Assembly: GCF_963676685.1 (NCBI RefSeq) | Contig: NC_092351.1 | Span: forward strand, 42,894,733 to 42,958,732 | DNA from: Mytilus edulis | Lineage: Eukaryota; Mollusca; Bivalvia; Mytilida; Mytilidae | Length of the DNA stretch: 64,000 nucleotides | Reading direction: 5' to 3' | Notes under the pieces: model-generated | Told to the model about the DNA's origin: nothing | Seen by the model: only the letters and a program-made list of their open reading frames with translations | The model's database searches: none | Program-made: the position numbers and the translations under genes | Shown here: piece after piece, positions 1-11,778 of the stretch | How the letters are laid out: the number at the start of each line of letters is the position of its first letter | Numbering within the stretch: position 1 is the first letter of the stretch

Positions 1-1140
1 AGACATTCAAATGAATAAAACTTGAGGTTTCCCAAAATCTGACAAAAATCCCAAAGCATGACAACTACAATGTACCTTAACTTAGCTCTGAAGCTAAATT
101 TAAACCAAGTTATATCGATGTTATATAAGAAATTTCTGAGAGAAAAAAAAATGATTCTATTTATAATCAGGCTCGCCGACCAAACGTTATCTTTTCAAAA
201 ATCTTCATGTATGATATCTTTTAAAAAATGAACCTACCCCCCTTTTCTACCTTCTAACCCCAATATTACATTATATATTACATTTATTGAAAAATCTGAA
301 GGAAAAAAAACAGACAAGACTGTGAGTGAAGCAAAGCATGCAGTCATGTTCCAATTTGAAAATAAACACCCTCTATTTATGTATTTTTTTACATAAATTT
401 CTATTTATGCAGTTTCAGAGTGGATGTTGCTATGGTTAATATGTGTTTCTGTGGTAACAATTGAAGTCAACAACACTTGATGATAGTAATTTAAAGTTTT
501 TATGTATTTTTTTATCGGTAATGAAAAAATCCAAGACATTTAAGCTCTTAAACTGCAATATTCTGCAAATAAAACTCCGTTTCCAAGGAAAAAAAACGGT
601 TGCTATGGTGATAAAACTGAAGAAAATCCCACGCATTATCTATTCAATTTGGTAAAGTAGTATCCAAACTTCATAACTACAGTGCTAACTATTCTGTACA
701 CATTTGCACTTTTTTGAAAAACACCAGAGAAAATTTGTTAATTTCGAAAAAATCCCAATTTCAGAAATGTTGAAAATATGCATTTTTTCACAAAAATTTT
801 CAAAAAAAGTACAAATTTGGTTGACATGCAATCTTCACTAAAATGAAGCTTAAACCAAGTTCTATCAATGTTAGATTTGAACATTAATGAAAAATGCATG
901 ATTCTATTCATAAGCAGGCTCTGAATTGTGGTGATTTAGCTGTTTTTTGAAAGATTTTACCAAGCTTAACGACCAAAAAATAGAGTGTCCGTTACCATGA
1001 CAACCACTCATATTTTCGCACTTAAATTTTTTTTTGAGCAATATTCATTAACTGCTTCTACTAGGCCAATTATAGATAAAATCTGAAACCATCATGTATC
1101 GCACTCTGCCTGGTTCTTACAAAGAGCTGTACTTAAGTGG
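1..1140. repeat. Diverged duplicated segment, otherwise no gene seen
   Basis: No convincing exon is seen. The stretch near 84-180 (GAAGCTAAATTTAAACCAAG, then a TGATTCTATTTATAATCAGG-like stretch) recurs in altered form near 842-930 (AAGCTTAAACCAAGTTCTAT, then a similar CATGATTCTATTCATAAGCAGG stretch). The region between holds further weakly related A/T-rich text. This looks like two old copies of one dispersed repeat. The 64-66 aa open frames at 436-655 overlap on opposite strands and look fortuitous. Confidence 0.4.
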
Positions 1141-2930
1141 TCAGTGAATAATTTTATTATGATTTTAATTGGTATCCAGTTCAATTGACTGATTTAGTTT
1201 AATGGCCCTGCCATATTGAGCTTATTATTAGCATGAATCTACTATGGGGATTTATGAATAGAATTTACGTTTTGATACACCTTGTTGAAATAGCCCCAAC
1301 TGTTTTACAATGAAAACACATTCTAATATTGATTCCTAAAAATGGTCTCAAGCGTTTTTGCGAGCAGAATCTTTAATGTTTTTTCCGACATGTGTAGCTC
1401 AAAAGTAGCATCAACGACCATAGCTGTAATGACTGTGACTGTGTGACTGTGTACTGTTTTCATTTAAGTGGTACCGGAGCCAACAGTATATATTATTCTA
1501 CTAATGAGAAGATATTTCTGTATGTTTCAATATAAAATCATGTTGGTCTTAAAATCATTAACCTCATGTGACATTAATAGCTGAGGGTAATGATTTTAAG
1601 TAGATCTTAGGCATAAAAGACATACGCATACATTGATGGCTCAAGTGTGACTGTTTATATTTACACTTAAAGGAATCATTTGAGGAGAGGTGTGACAATT
1701 TACCATAATTCAACAATCCTGTATCCCAACACAGCTGAAATAAATGAAATGTTTTGGAGTTTTGTTCTTTCAAAAGTCTTTATTCTGCAATTAAACTAGA
1801 ACTTAATTGAAATGTGCTCATCAACACAATGTTAGAGAATTTGTGTATACATTTTAAATGCTTATGTTGGGACATTTATAGATTGTGAAGTTAAAATACA
1901 TAAATTTGAGTATTTTTCTTGAAAGTTATCATTTAGTTTACGTATTGTAAACCTTCATATTTTGACAGGTTGTTATAATCATGACTTTAATGATAAAACT
2001 GTTGTAATTGGGTAAGATTTCCAAGTTGAAGGATAGGCGTGCCATTCACATTAATATTGTTAATTCGTACTAAGTATTTTCATGCATCTTGTATGTGACA
2101 GGGAAATATTAAAGAAAATATAATTCTTGTAAAATTTTAATGTTGACAATAAATCATCCTATGTGTGTTTGTTCCGTATATATGGTGTATTTTAAGCTCA
2201 TTCATACACAAAATACATACTACTGATACATTATTGAGCTCTATTTCTAAAAAAGAGTCGCTATTCAACAGTTTAATCACTGCTTTCTATAAATTTATTA
2301 TTTACATTTAATTTTTTTTATAAAATACATTCCATAATTTTCTAGATTATAAGATATTTATGTATACATGTGGTTATAAGAAATGAGTGTGTTTGAAGTA
2401 TTGTTGTAAAAGAATATTTTATCAACAGTATTGCATGTCAATAACATATTAGAGAAGAAATATTAACAAATTTCAGCTTTTTCTAATCTTGTTATGTTTT
2501 TCATCATTTCAGCTTCATTATTCCTTGGGTAAATATTGAGCTCAACAGTTGAGAAGATTTAGTAAATAAATTTTTGTTAAGTAATTTTTTGAAACAACCA
2601 ATGATTAAAAAAAATACTTATTATGTGACTCTACCTATTTGAATGTTACTGTTTTTTGTAAGCATCATCAGTAGTGTTTATAGATATTTTGATTTACTTT
2701 TTCAAAATACTCCATATACAATAGCTCTTGTTGTATTTGTTAATGCACAACTTTTATGTTCTAATTTTAGTAGAAATCATGATAATTAGACCCTTCAATG
2801 TTATAATTATAGTATCAGTCTAAAAGGGAAGATCAGTTTGATGTATAATTGATGCAATAATTAATAAAACAACGTTTAAAAGAGGATATGAATGATTATT
2901 GATGATACTTCAAAGGTTTGTTTAAAAGGT
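1141..2930. other. Intergenic, nothing recognised
   Basis: AT-rich sequence with frequent stops in all frames. No coding pattern, RNA gene or terminal-repeat element was recognised by eye. Confidence 0.5.
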
Positions 2931-3440
2931 ACTTTATAAATGATATCGTTGCTGATCAAAATGTTATGCATCTTTGAGTTAGTGTTGAAAGTAGGTGGAG
3001 ACTTTTACATATTTTTCATACAGACTGGTTAATAGTAGACCATGCAAGATATTGGTATTTCTTAATCATTCTTTAAAAGTGGGATATCTTCGCCGAACAC
3101 AATGTAATGCATAGTTCTTGATTACTCTACTGCTTATTCCCTCTTTACAAGAATGACGTGCCCCTGAGCTTTGAAGAAGTCTTTGTCTTTTAAATTTGTA
3201 TCTTAAAGACTGAATAGTATATATGTCCCATTTGGTCATGCAAGATTTTTTTACATGTATTTATTAATCATTTCATTTTTTAAAAGTTCATTGACATTTG
3301 CTGATCAAGATGAAGTGCATCTGTGAGCAAGCATTAAAAAACCCTAAACAATTTGTATCATACAAGTTTAGGAATTTGTCTGGTTCACTCACTTGGCCAT
3401 CCAAGATATTGTCCTTCTCAATCATTTCATTTCTTTCCAT
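2931..3440 (+). repeat. Degenerate tandem repeat, about three units
   Basis: Three consecutive units share the order 'AAAAG - GCTGATCAA(A/G)ATG - GCATCT - TGAG ... CATGCAAGATAT(T) ... CTTAATCATT(T)C'. They run roughly 2931-3075, 3076-3283 and 3284-3440. Unit lengths vary from about 145 to 208 bases, so the copies are old and carry indels. Confidence 0.45.
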
Positions 3441-6100
3441 ACTTTGCAGCACAAAACAATTATGAAGAGTTTATCAATTAGAGATTTTTAAACCAGTGCC
3501 AACGCAATAGAATACTTGCTTTGCTCTAACATGTCTAATGACGACTTAATTGTTTCTAAAAACATTGAAGCAAAACAGAAGTACGAGAGATATCAATAAG
3601 GAGTTAATCAGTAGTTCAGCTCTTTGAATCATATACATCTGTCTTCGTTCATTTTTTATCATTGCTTACGGTTGATGAATTTATTGTTGCTTTTTAAACA
3701 TCCAGTTGCAAATATTTCATGCATTTTCAAGACAAATATTCATGAAAATAGAGGAATGCTCTCATAAATGGGCATACTAATATTCCTAGTCCGACTAAGT
3801 ACAAGATTCAGGTCTAAACCTTGTCAGCGGATTGCTGAGTTTATAAGCTCTGTTCAAATATCATACAATTCAAATATATGCAGAAAAAAAAGAGTACAAC
3901 CCAGAATAAAATGAGACTGCGTTTAAGGGTTCTCGGCAATACCTAGCCAGGTTAAGTTCAAAAGTATGGGTCAAAAACAAGTCTGGTTGAAATTCAGGGT
4001 ACAGTCCTTGCTTGGTGCTTAGAAGTTTGCTTCATCCACATTAATATTCTTTGTAGGTAAGCCTCGATCTCAAGACACTTTTGAAATGATACACACGCTA
4101 TATTACAGGTATGTAACTCGAGATTGATCAAGTGCATCTTCTTTGTATAGTGCCTGGATGGATTATATAGACAGATGTAAACTGTGGTACAAAAAGATAT
4201 CGACCAGCTTCGTCATTTAGAAGAAGTTTAGTAGAAAAAACCAAAGAATTTCGTATTTGAAAGAGTTTTGCATTCAATTTGCGATAAAAATGTACTTTGA
4301 AGTTTCTTATGCATTATAGTAACTGGTTTGTTTTTGTGTTGTAATGTATATTAATAAAACATAGTCAGATCTATGAGATTATTGGTTGTTATACGTTTCT
4401 GTGAATGCAACAATTCTATATAAATGTAATTGTTGCTGCTGTCATTTTTTCCCCAATGCGTGATGTAATCCCTTCTGATGTCGATAATGATAGATATTAT
4501 GTAATGAAATGAATTAAACATGCAGCGTTATAATGGTGTACTATCATATCAAAGTCACAATTCATTATAATATTTGTAATAGTGATTTGTGTTATTCAAC
4601 AACTTTTGTTCATTGTATAGATTTGGCTGTTTGTCAGAATTTTTTTCCCAATCAAATCAAAGAGGGGTTGGATAGGGTTTACAGAAAAGAGATAAATTGG
4701 CCCTGTGGACAAATATAATGAAGAGGGTGTGTATAAAAAGGAGATCTAATAAGGTGCTTACATCTTAAAGTAAAGAATAAGAACCAAACAGTTAAGAAAA
4801 CAGGACAAGGGGCCAACGTTAAGGTATACTGAAATGAAAGAACCCTCGCTTCGCACACACAGCTGGCTGTTTATAGAAGAATTCTCAAATATCATGGATA
4901 AGGATTAATGTCCGCCTCCATATATTCGTTTGTGATGTGTAAAACCTTGTCAATAGCAAAATTTTCAAATAAACTAATAGGCAGAATTGAATAATATTTC
5001 AATTAGTCATAGGAAAAATGCAACTGTCTTCATTTTCAAGGTCAGAACAAAATGAAAGGAGCAAGTTGTTGACTACCAGCACATATTTAACAATACAAAA
5101 GCAACAAGAACAAGAGCACAACAATGCAGTTGACACATAGCATATGGGTACCTGATTACATATTAAAAAGTCACTTAAAAGCAGATACCCGACTAAAGTA
5201 TCACAGGAGTTATAATAATAATGAATACCTTATTACCTTTTCTGTGTTTATCTTCATTAGGATTGGAACGCTCAAAATCGAATATTTGAAATCCAATAAT
5301 AAGAACCGAAACATGTAAAGAGCATATATATGATATACGATATCTGCATTGTTTGCAGAAAATGTTTGAAAACGGTCTACAAGGAAAAGTGCATTTATTC
5401 TTAAGAAATATGTATTTGTGTTTATATTGGCCCGATGCAGATGCATACAGACTAAGCATCTTCCAAATGTCAAATAAACATCTATTTTCATGAGATTGAA
5501 TGGGGCGTTTTTTGTGATCAAGTATTGGCAGAGAACAATAAATACAAGAATGAAGTATACATTACAGATGGACTTGTAATTCGGTAGAATTACTAGTAAA
5601 CAAAACGGGAATGGGTCAGGACCAAAAGTAATATCGACCCATCTTGTCCTCAAGCGCACACCAAATAAGGCTAATGACTATTTAACTTCTCCCATTGTGC
5701 ATTGGAAGAAGTTTTAGTTTTATTACTTGTTTATTTTCTGTTTTGAAACTTCTTATCATTAGTAATAATATATACCTCCTTCGTTTTCTGAGTGTATTGA
5801 AATCTTGTAAGCTTCTCTTATGTAACTGCTGTCTGTTAGTATTGGTTTATACAACGAAGAGGAATTAAAATCAAAGGAAGAAAGTAAAAAGTTGTCCAAC
5901 AATATACTCTGGGTCTAATGTATGTCGTACAACTGAATACATGCATCCAGTTGTTGGCATGACACGGGTTATGTTTTTCTCATATATTTCATGATGGTAT
6001 AATACTAAACCTCTTAGGAGGGATTGTGTCTAGTATTCATATGATGAAGACACAATATTTCAATCAGTTTAATTGAGGTCTAGAGTGGGCATGTCAGTAA
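3441..6100. other. Intergenic, nothing recognised
   Basis: Open frames of 60-150 codons occur (for example 5210-5659 on the minus strand). They lack recognisable domains or splice context, overlap one another on both strands and have the codon composition of random AT-rich DNA. Confidence 0.45.
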
Positions 6101-6104
6101 CTGC

Positions 6105-6580
6105 TAGTAGTCTGTTGTTATTTATGTATTATTGTCATTTTGTTTATTTTCTTTTGTTTCATATTCTGACATCGGACTCAGACTTCTCTTAAACTGAGTT
6201 TTACTGTGCGTATTGTTGTACGTTTGTTTTTCTACATTGGCTAGAGGTAAAGGGGAGGGTTGAGATCTCAAAGAACATGTTTAACCCCGCTGCAATTTTG
6301 TGCCTGTCCCAAGTCAGGAGCTTCTGGCCTTTGTTAGTTTTGTATGATTTTTAATTTTAGTTTCTTGTGTGTAATTCGGAGTTTAGAATGACGTCTATTT
6401 TCACTGAACTAGTATACATATTTGTTTAGGGGGGCAGCTGAGGGACGCCTCTGGGTGCGGGAGTTTCTCGCTCCATTGAAAACCCATTGGTGGCCTTCGT
6501 CTACTGTCTGCTCTATGGTCTGGTTGTGGTCGCTTTAACACATTCCCCATTCCCATTGTCAATTTTCTCATTTATTTTAA
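6105..6580 (-). repeat. Dispersed repeat family R2, near full length
   Basis: This is the reverse complement of the sequence at 63565-64000. Shared landmarks are the TGTCAAAG/CTTTAACACATTCCCCATT block, 'CCCATTGGTGGCCTTCG', 'CTGACTTGGGACAGGCGC' and 'GAGATCTCAACCCTCC'. Other copies or fragments lie near 9711, 19595, 39840 and 44330. The copy number within one 64-kb window shows an abundant mobile or satellite-derived family; no coding frame was recognised in it. Confidence 0.75.
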
Positions 6581-6654
6581 CCAAGTGTTATATTAAAGTT
6601 TTGTCTTTTGAAATATCGTAATTTCGTTTGAAATAACTTTTCTCTGGTACAACC

Positions 6655-7055
6655 AAACTTGCAAACCAAATCTTTATATCTATGGAAGAAGTTAGTAAAG
6701 ATTTTATAAGTAATTTATAGTACCGAAATCCCTGACTTATAGGTAACGTTCGTTGAAATCCAAAACGTTACAACAGACACTTAGCGAAGAGTTAAGATAT
6801 ATAAACACCGTAAGATGGTGCAAAAGGAACAACGCAGTTCAAAAAAAGAAAAGAAAACTTAGGTTAATGCTAGTGTCGAGTTTCCCGTGTAAATCTGAAA
6901 TATCTTAATCTAGGAAAGAACAGTTATTACCCTTTATATTTGATATATTTAGAGTAAGTTTCTTCTAGAAAAATTCTTGATTATCTAACGAAAAGAATAT
7001 CATCAAGATAACGGTAAGTTTTGTTGAATTTATCTATTAAATGCAATTTAGACGT
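6655..7055 (-). pseudogene. Reverse transcriptase remnant (retrotransposon), 5' truncated
   Basis: Read on the minus strand, the sequence contains the RT catalytic box Arg-Tyr-Leu-Asp-Asp-Ile (codons for RYLDD at 6999-7013), with a decayed trailer whose later part reads VLDFNERYL near 6750. Stops interrupt every frame, so it is a fossil. A second copy of the same region at 45025-45850 preserves more of the domain. The RT is of the kind found in animal non-LTR or Penelope-like elements; the clade cannot be assigned by eye. Sequence homologous to the other copy stops at about 7055, meaning the 5' part of the element is missing. Confidence 0.65.
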
Positions 7056-9710
7056 TTTTTCCTCAGTTTGGAAGTGTATCGTGAAGAGTTGAAAAATCAA
7101 ACAGTTTACAGAATTAAAAGTACAACCAAAGCACTTGTTTTATCTAAAACATCCAATGATTTTTTTTACACTCCAGAAAATAGTTAATTTCCACTATTTT
7201 CATATATTTGATTACAAAATTTAATTATAGTTAAGTTCCGCCGTTTGATATTAGTTACGGAACTAGTTAAAAGCGTTGAATAGAGGCCGAGATGAAACGA
7301 TATTTTACCTCGTTTTTTTATTGTGTAACTTGGGTATTTTTATTTTTATTTGGAATATTTCAAAGATATAAACGGAAGCTCTTTATGTGTGCTTACTCCT
7401 TTTTTATAGACTGCTTGCTTGTGTGTGTTTTTCTTAAAAATCATATGTTTATATGTACTCAGTAAACAAAACTGTATAGCTTAATGTTTTGTTGTTTCAT
7501 TATTTATACCTATACTAAATCTACATAAAGCTTTCATGTCTGTATATTCGTATACTAAGCTCTTTCAAAATCGCTCCTTCAGTTCTTATCATATTGTCAT
7601 CAAATTTGAGATTGTTTTTTTTTCTTCTCCCATTATTATGTAGCAATTGACTAAAATATGTTACACTTATTACTGGCGTATCGAGGACTTGTGGAAAATG
7701 GTTATTACGAATTTCAAAACACCACATGTCGTTTTTGGTTTAATAATGTTGTTTCATTTAGCAAATATCCGACATGCTTTTTTTTATTCGTTTAAGATTA
7801 TAAAATGTGTTGCTGGCGTTATGTACTAAGTCTGGAATTATCATGTTTCATCCTTTGAGACTATAGTAAACAATCGTCTGCACTTTCTGTTGAAGTGTTA
7901 ATAACTTGGTTTATAATTAGGCATCAATGTATGTTGTTGTCATAATATATGTAGGTTAATTACCCTCTCTTAATTATACTTATTACGAGCAAAGGTTCGG
8001 GTTGATTTATTCCTCATAATAGAAATAATTAACATCTGTAACTGCATCATACATAACCTTTTACCACCATGCACATTTTTCTAGTAAACATAATTCCCAT
8101 TTGGACAGAATGTAGAATATGCAGGTATAAACACTACATGGTTGATACTCTATGCGAGAATAAGAGAACAACGATGCTATGTGATTTATCTGCTCAATAG
8201 CTTCTCTAGCTCAAGGGCTCATACTTTACACCAGAACGTCATTCAGAGCAAATAAGGGAAACGTCTCTCTTTACTGATTATAATGTTTATAGGGAAATTA
8301 TAACCATTGGATGATATATCTTTCTTCTCTTTATTGGTTCCTCATCATTTAATTAAGAGCTGTATTTAAAAATATATATATCAATTTAAAGTTTTCTGAT
8401 TGGGGTCCAAAGATATCTTTGAATTGTGCTACTCTTGAGGTAAAATAAAAGCAGGTTAATCTGTTCAGTTTTAAAGAAAGGTGAAAGATTGTCATATATC
8501 GTATCATCTTGCAAAGTTTGTTAGTTCAACTCAGAAATAGAGAATTTTGTGTTTGCAAAACAGAAGCTTTATCATCTAATTAATCATAGCACGCGACCAT
8601 GTCGGATCTTTTATTAAAATCTTGTAAACTGATGCTGTAGTCAGTCTCTGTTGGCATAGATACACACAGATAAAAAGCTAAATATGATATTGATAAATAA
8701 TTTTATGTCGAAAATATAGTTTATGGCTAACATAATTAACATGAAGTTTTTGATAAAGTTGCTCTCTTATCTTGTCCAGATAATATTTCTTCCTCTAAAT
8801 TTGCCTGTTTTTATCAGTTTTTGTTACAGGCATTTCCTTGATGACCGACAAGGGAATATAACTTTGAAGATGTGTACAGCTGCCACGTTTTGTAGATAAG
8901 AAATTTATGAATCTTTAAAGCTATCACCATTGCTGAAATTCTTGCTAGCTCTTAATGTCTTTCAAGTGCCATAAAGCTATGAAAAATTATTCAAAATGAG
9001 CAAATCACGATCATATATCAATCAGGTTTTGCCTCCATTAAGCAGTTAATTTAACAGATATTTTCTATAGATAATTGAATGTGCTCTCTTAACCTTACAA
9101 CAGCGCGAGGAACTGTGTTTAATTACTCCTTAGTGTAAGTTATCATTATTACTGATGCATCTAAGCTGACAAAACTAATTTAATATAACATAGGATGACA
9201 CCACAATGTAAATTGTAATTACACCAAACCTTTGTGTAGTACCTCTTACAGATGTGAGGTCAAACCGAACACGTGCAGGAAACATTGCAGGTTTTATGGA
9301 GAGAGAGAAAAAACACCTTTTCAAATTCCAAATCCTGATTATCGCTTTAAGAATGTTAAAATACGCTTGCAAAATTGACGAATCGACGAATGGAATTCAA
9401 TGTATATTTTTTCTTAAAGATGACAATACAGAGAAGGGGAAGACAATTTGATTTTCTTTTCCAGGGAGTTAACTGGAAAAAGAGAATCTTTTCACGAACG
9501 GATGGATATTAATTTCACCTGTAGCTTGGCATTCTTATCATTTTCGATTTAAACACATTTATAGCCTGTCGGAACGATTTTTTTTGGTCTGGAACAGGAT
9601 TATTAATTTCCTATTTAGACTGTAATCCAAAATGTTATGCCCTCTTTCCCGCAGAAAATCAAATTGCCGTCTCTAAACGATTTGTGGAGTACATAATGAT
9701 GACAAAAGTA
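7056..9710. other. Intergenic, nothing recognised
   Basis: AT-rich sequence without recognisable exon, RNA gene or paired terminal repeats. Small open frames at 7521-7829 overlap on opposite strands and look fortuitous. Confidence 0.45.
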
Positions 9711-9775
9711 TCAATTGTCTGTTCTATGGTCAGTTGTTGTCTCTTTGACACATTCCCCATTTCCATTCTCAATTT
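9711..9775 (-). repeat. Fragment of dispersed repeat R2
   Basis: The stretch 'CTATGGTCAGTTGTTGTCTC' followed by 'CACATTCCCCATTTCCATTC' matches the end of the R2 family seen at 6540-6580 and, inverted, at 63570-63640. Confidence 0.7.
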
Positions 9776-10410
9776 TAACATTTCAACCTTTTTTCACACA
9801 AAATTCTGCCCTATTTGATAAGATTTCAAGAGACTTCACTATATAAGATAGTTTTCATTATAGTCTTCACGTGGCTAATGATCATGAATGAACACATTGT
9901 GTTCTTGTTTAAATTTTTCACTGTTTCTAAATGTAAAAACATTAATGTGTCTACATGGATAATTTATTCTAAGCTATTGTTATAAAAATACAAATTATGA
10001 ACTACATAAAAATACAATTAATACCGGTATTCATATTTATAATGGAACTAAACTATTATAAAGTTGACATGATTTGAGGTAAATGCACAGAGTACATTCA
10101 TACACAAGTTGGTGGTATCCAAACGACAAGCGTTCTCATCATGCTCATTAAACATTTAATCATTTAGGAACTTTGTTAACACTCATTCTCAATTTGCATA
10201 ATTTAGTTATGAAATCGAACTCTATTATAAAGCAATTAAAACTCATTTTAACGAATGTTTTCATTCCACAGAAATGACTGCAATCATATAAATGTCTTCT
10301 GTCCTTTCCGTCTTTCACACATGATAGTTTTTGCCAGTATACATACGAATAAATAATGAAAACAACGTCCACTATATATACAAAATCTACAGTTAATAGT
10401 TAATATATAT
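9776..10410. other. Intergenic or otopetrin downstream DNA, nothing recognised
   Basis: No exon is seen. Part of this could be the 3' untranslated region of the otopetrin gene, which is transcribed leftward, but no clear cleavage signal could be chosen. Confidence 0.35.
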
Positions 10411-10600
10411 AGTTTTCCCAGATGGATAAAGTAAACAAGACGGAGTTTACTTTCATTTTAAAAATTCATCGAAAGATACATGCACCAATACGAAAAACAT
10501 GTGTTGTTTCCTCAAGTTTTCTTAGATAAAGAAAACAAGGCACAGTTTGCTTTCGTGTAAATCCATCAAAAAGATCCATGCACCAATTGCAAGAGAAATA
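10411..10600. repeat. Two-copy 100-bp tandem repeat downstream of otopetrin stop
   Basis: GGATAAAGTAAACAAG at 10424 recurs as AGATAAAGAAAACAAG at 10524, an offset of exactly 100 bases. Both are followed by 'GTTTACTTTC/GTTTGCTTTC' and by 'ATACATGCACCAAT/ATCCATGCACCAAT'. The pair lies 290-480 bases past the otopetrin stop codon and may be in its 3' UTR. Confidence 0.7.
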
Positions 10601-10891
10601 ATGTCTCAAGTCAAAATAAATTGATAAATCGTCTCTTTTCTTGAATACTGATACTGTACAAATGAAAGTTCAAAGAAATGTATTCATAATCATAAAATGT
10701 AAAATAACAAATGTCAATAAAGAAGTCCGTGCATTGATAGTAGTGTGTAAAATGTTTTATATCCAAAGTTCTAATTTGCCCGTTTTTCTCCAGTAAAATG
10801 TTCAGTAAAGAAATATCATAATGCTGCCTCTTGGCATTATTAAAATGCTATATGCCATTTATGTATAATGTTGCCGTTCCCACCTGCTAAA

Positions 10892-11778
10892 CTAAGATGC
10901 CTTTTCCTTCTGATAAGCATTGTACCAGATTTTGGAGAGGCAGATAGCTGAATGGAAACGGAAGAAAATTAGAGTAGGTACGCAGTGATGTGTAATGATA
11001 TTCCATGCTAATTTTCCATAAAATTCATCATGGAACCATAATACTTTTGTCTTCTTCACTTCAAACATGCTAACACACCAGAGCGCCAGATTGCATATTA
11101 ATAAAAATGTCACAACAGCGCGTCCAGGTTTTGCTGCGCACTGGTCATCATTCTTTGAGCAGCGACATAATCCATCAAGAATAAAAACTGTTTGAACAGT
11201 AATCTGACACACCGATAGTATTATTGTTACCAGGTTGATAATAACAACAGAATCGAACGACTGTGTAATCGAACATACCGAAATCAACGTGAAGAACAGG
11301 TAAATGAACGACCCGGATAGTGCCACCAATAAAAGGACTGAATCAACAGAGAAGAACATGTTCTGTAGAAATTTGAGTTTGGCCAGACGGACATATCCCC
11401 AGATAATCCCAATACTTGTTATCACCATGAGAACTATTTCGGTAGTGAAAAGGATTTTAATGGCAGTACTCGTGTCCTTTATTCTACTTTCGAAAACAAA
11501 GAACGTGGCGATCGCAATTAGGGTTACAACTGCGATTAGCATACCAAGAAATAATCCCTTGTTTGCTTTTTCACAATCGATTGATGTAGCACCAGCAGGA
11601 ACGGAGCTAGTCAAGGATGTGTGACTCGGCCATCTTTGTTTGACTCGTTTTCCAATATACTGATACAAACGGTAAATTATTCCAGCAGCAATTATACTGT
11701 AAATAATAGTACAAGGAAACAAATATGGAGAGGCTGATCTGGCAAGTGTGACTTCCTCGTAGCAACTCTTTACGAGAC
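10892..11778 (-). CDS. otop: Otopetrin last coding exon (residues 272-566)
   Basis: The acceptor is a pyrimidine-rich tract ending TTGTAG next to 11778, and the stop is TAG at 10892-10894. The exon starts with two bases completing the glycine codon, then LVKSCYEEVTLARS and SPYLFPC. It carries the C-terminal half of the channel (about six helices) and the strongly conserved KPGR, CNLALW, WNIITHH and FRFHS blocks. A 106-codon open frame on the opposite strand at 11304-11624 is a shadow of this exon. Confidence 0.93.

Noticed and set aside
5210..5659. 149-codon minus-strand open frame
   Set aside because: Not linked to any splice pattern or domain, overlaps another frame, and its hydrophobic residues follow the T-rich composition.
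11304..11624. 106-codon open frame on the plus strand
   Set aside because: It lies antisense to the last otopetrin exon, whose conserved protein explains the open frame.
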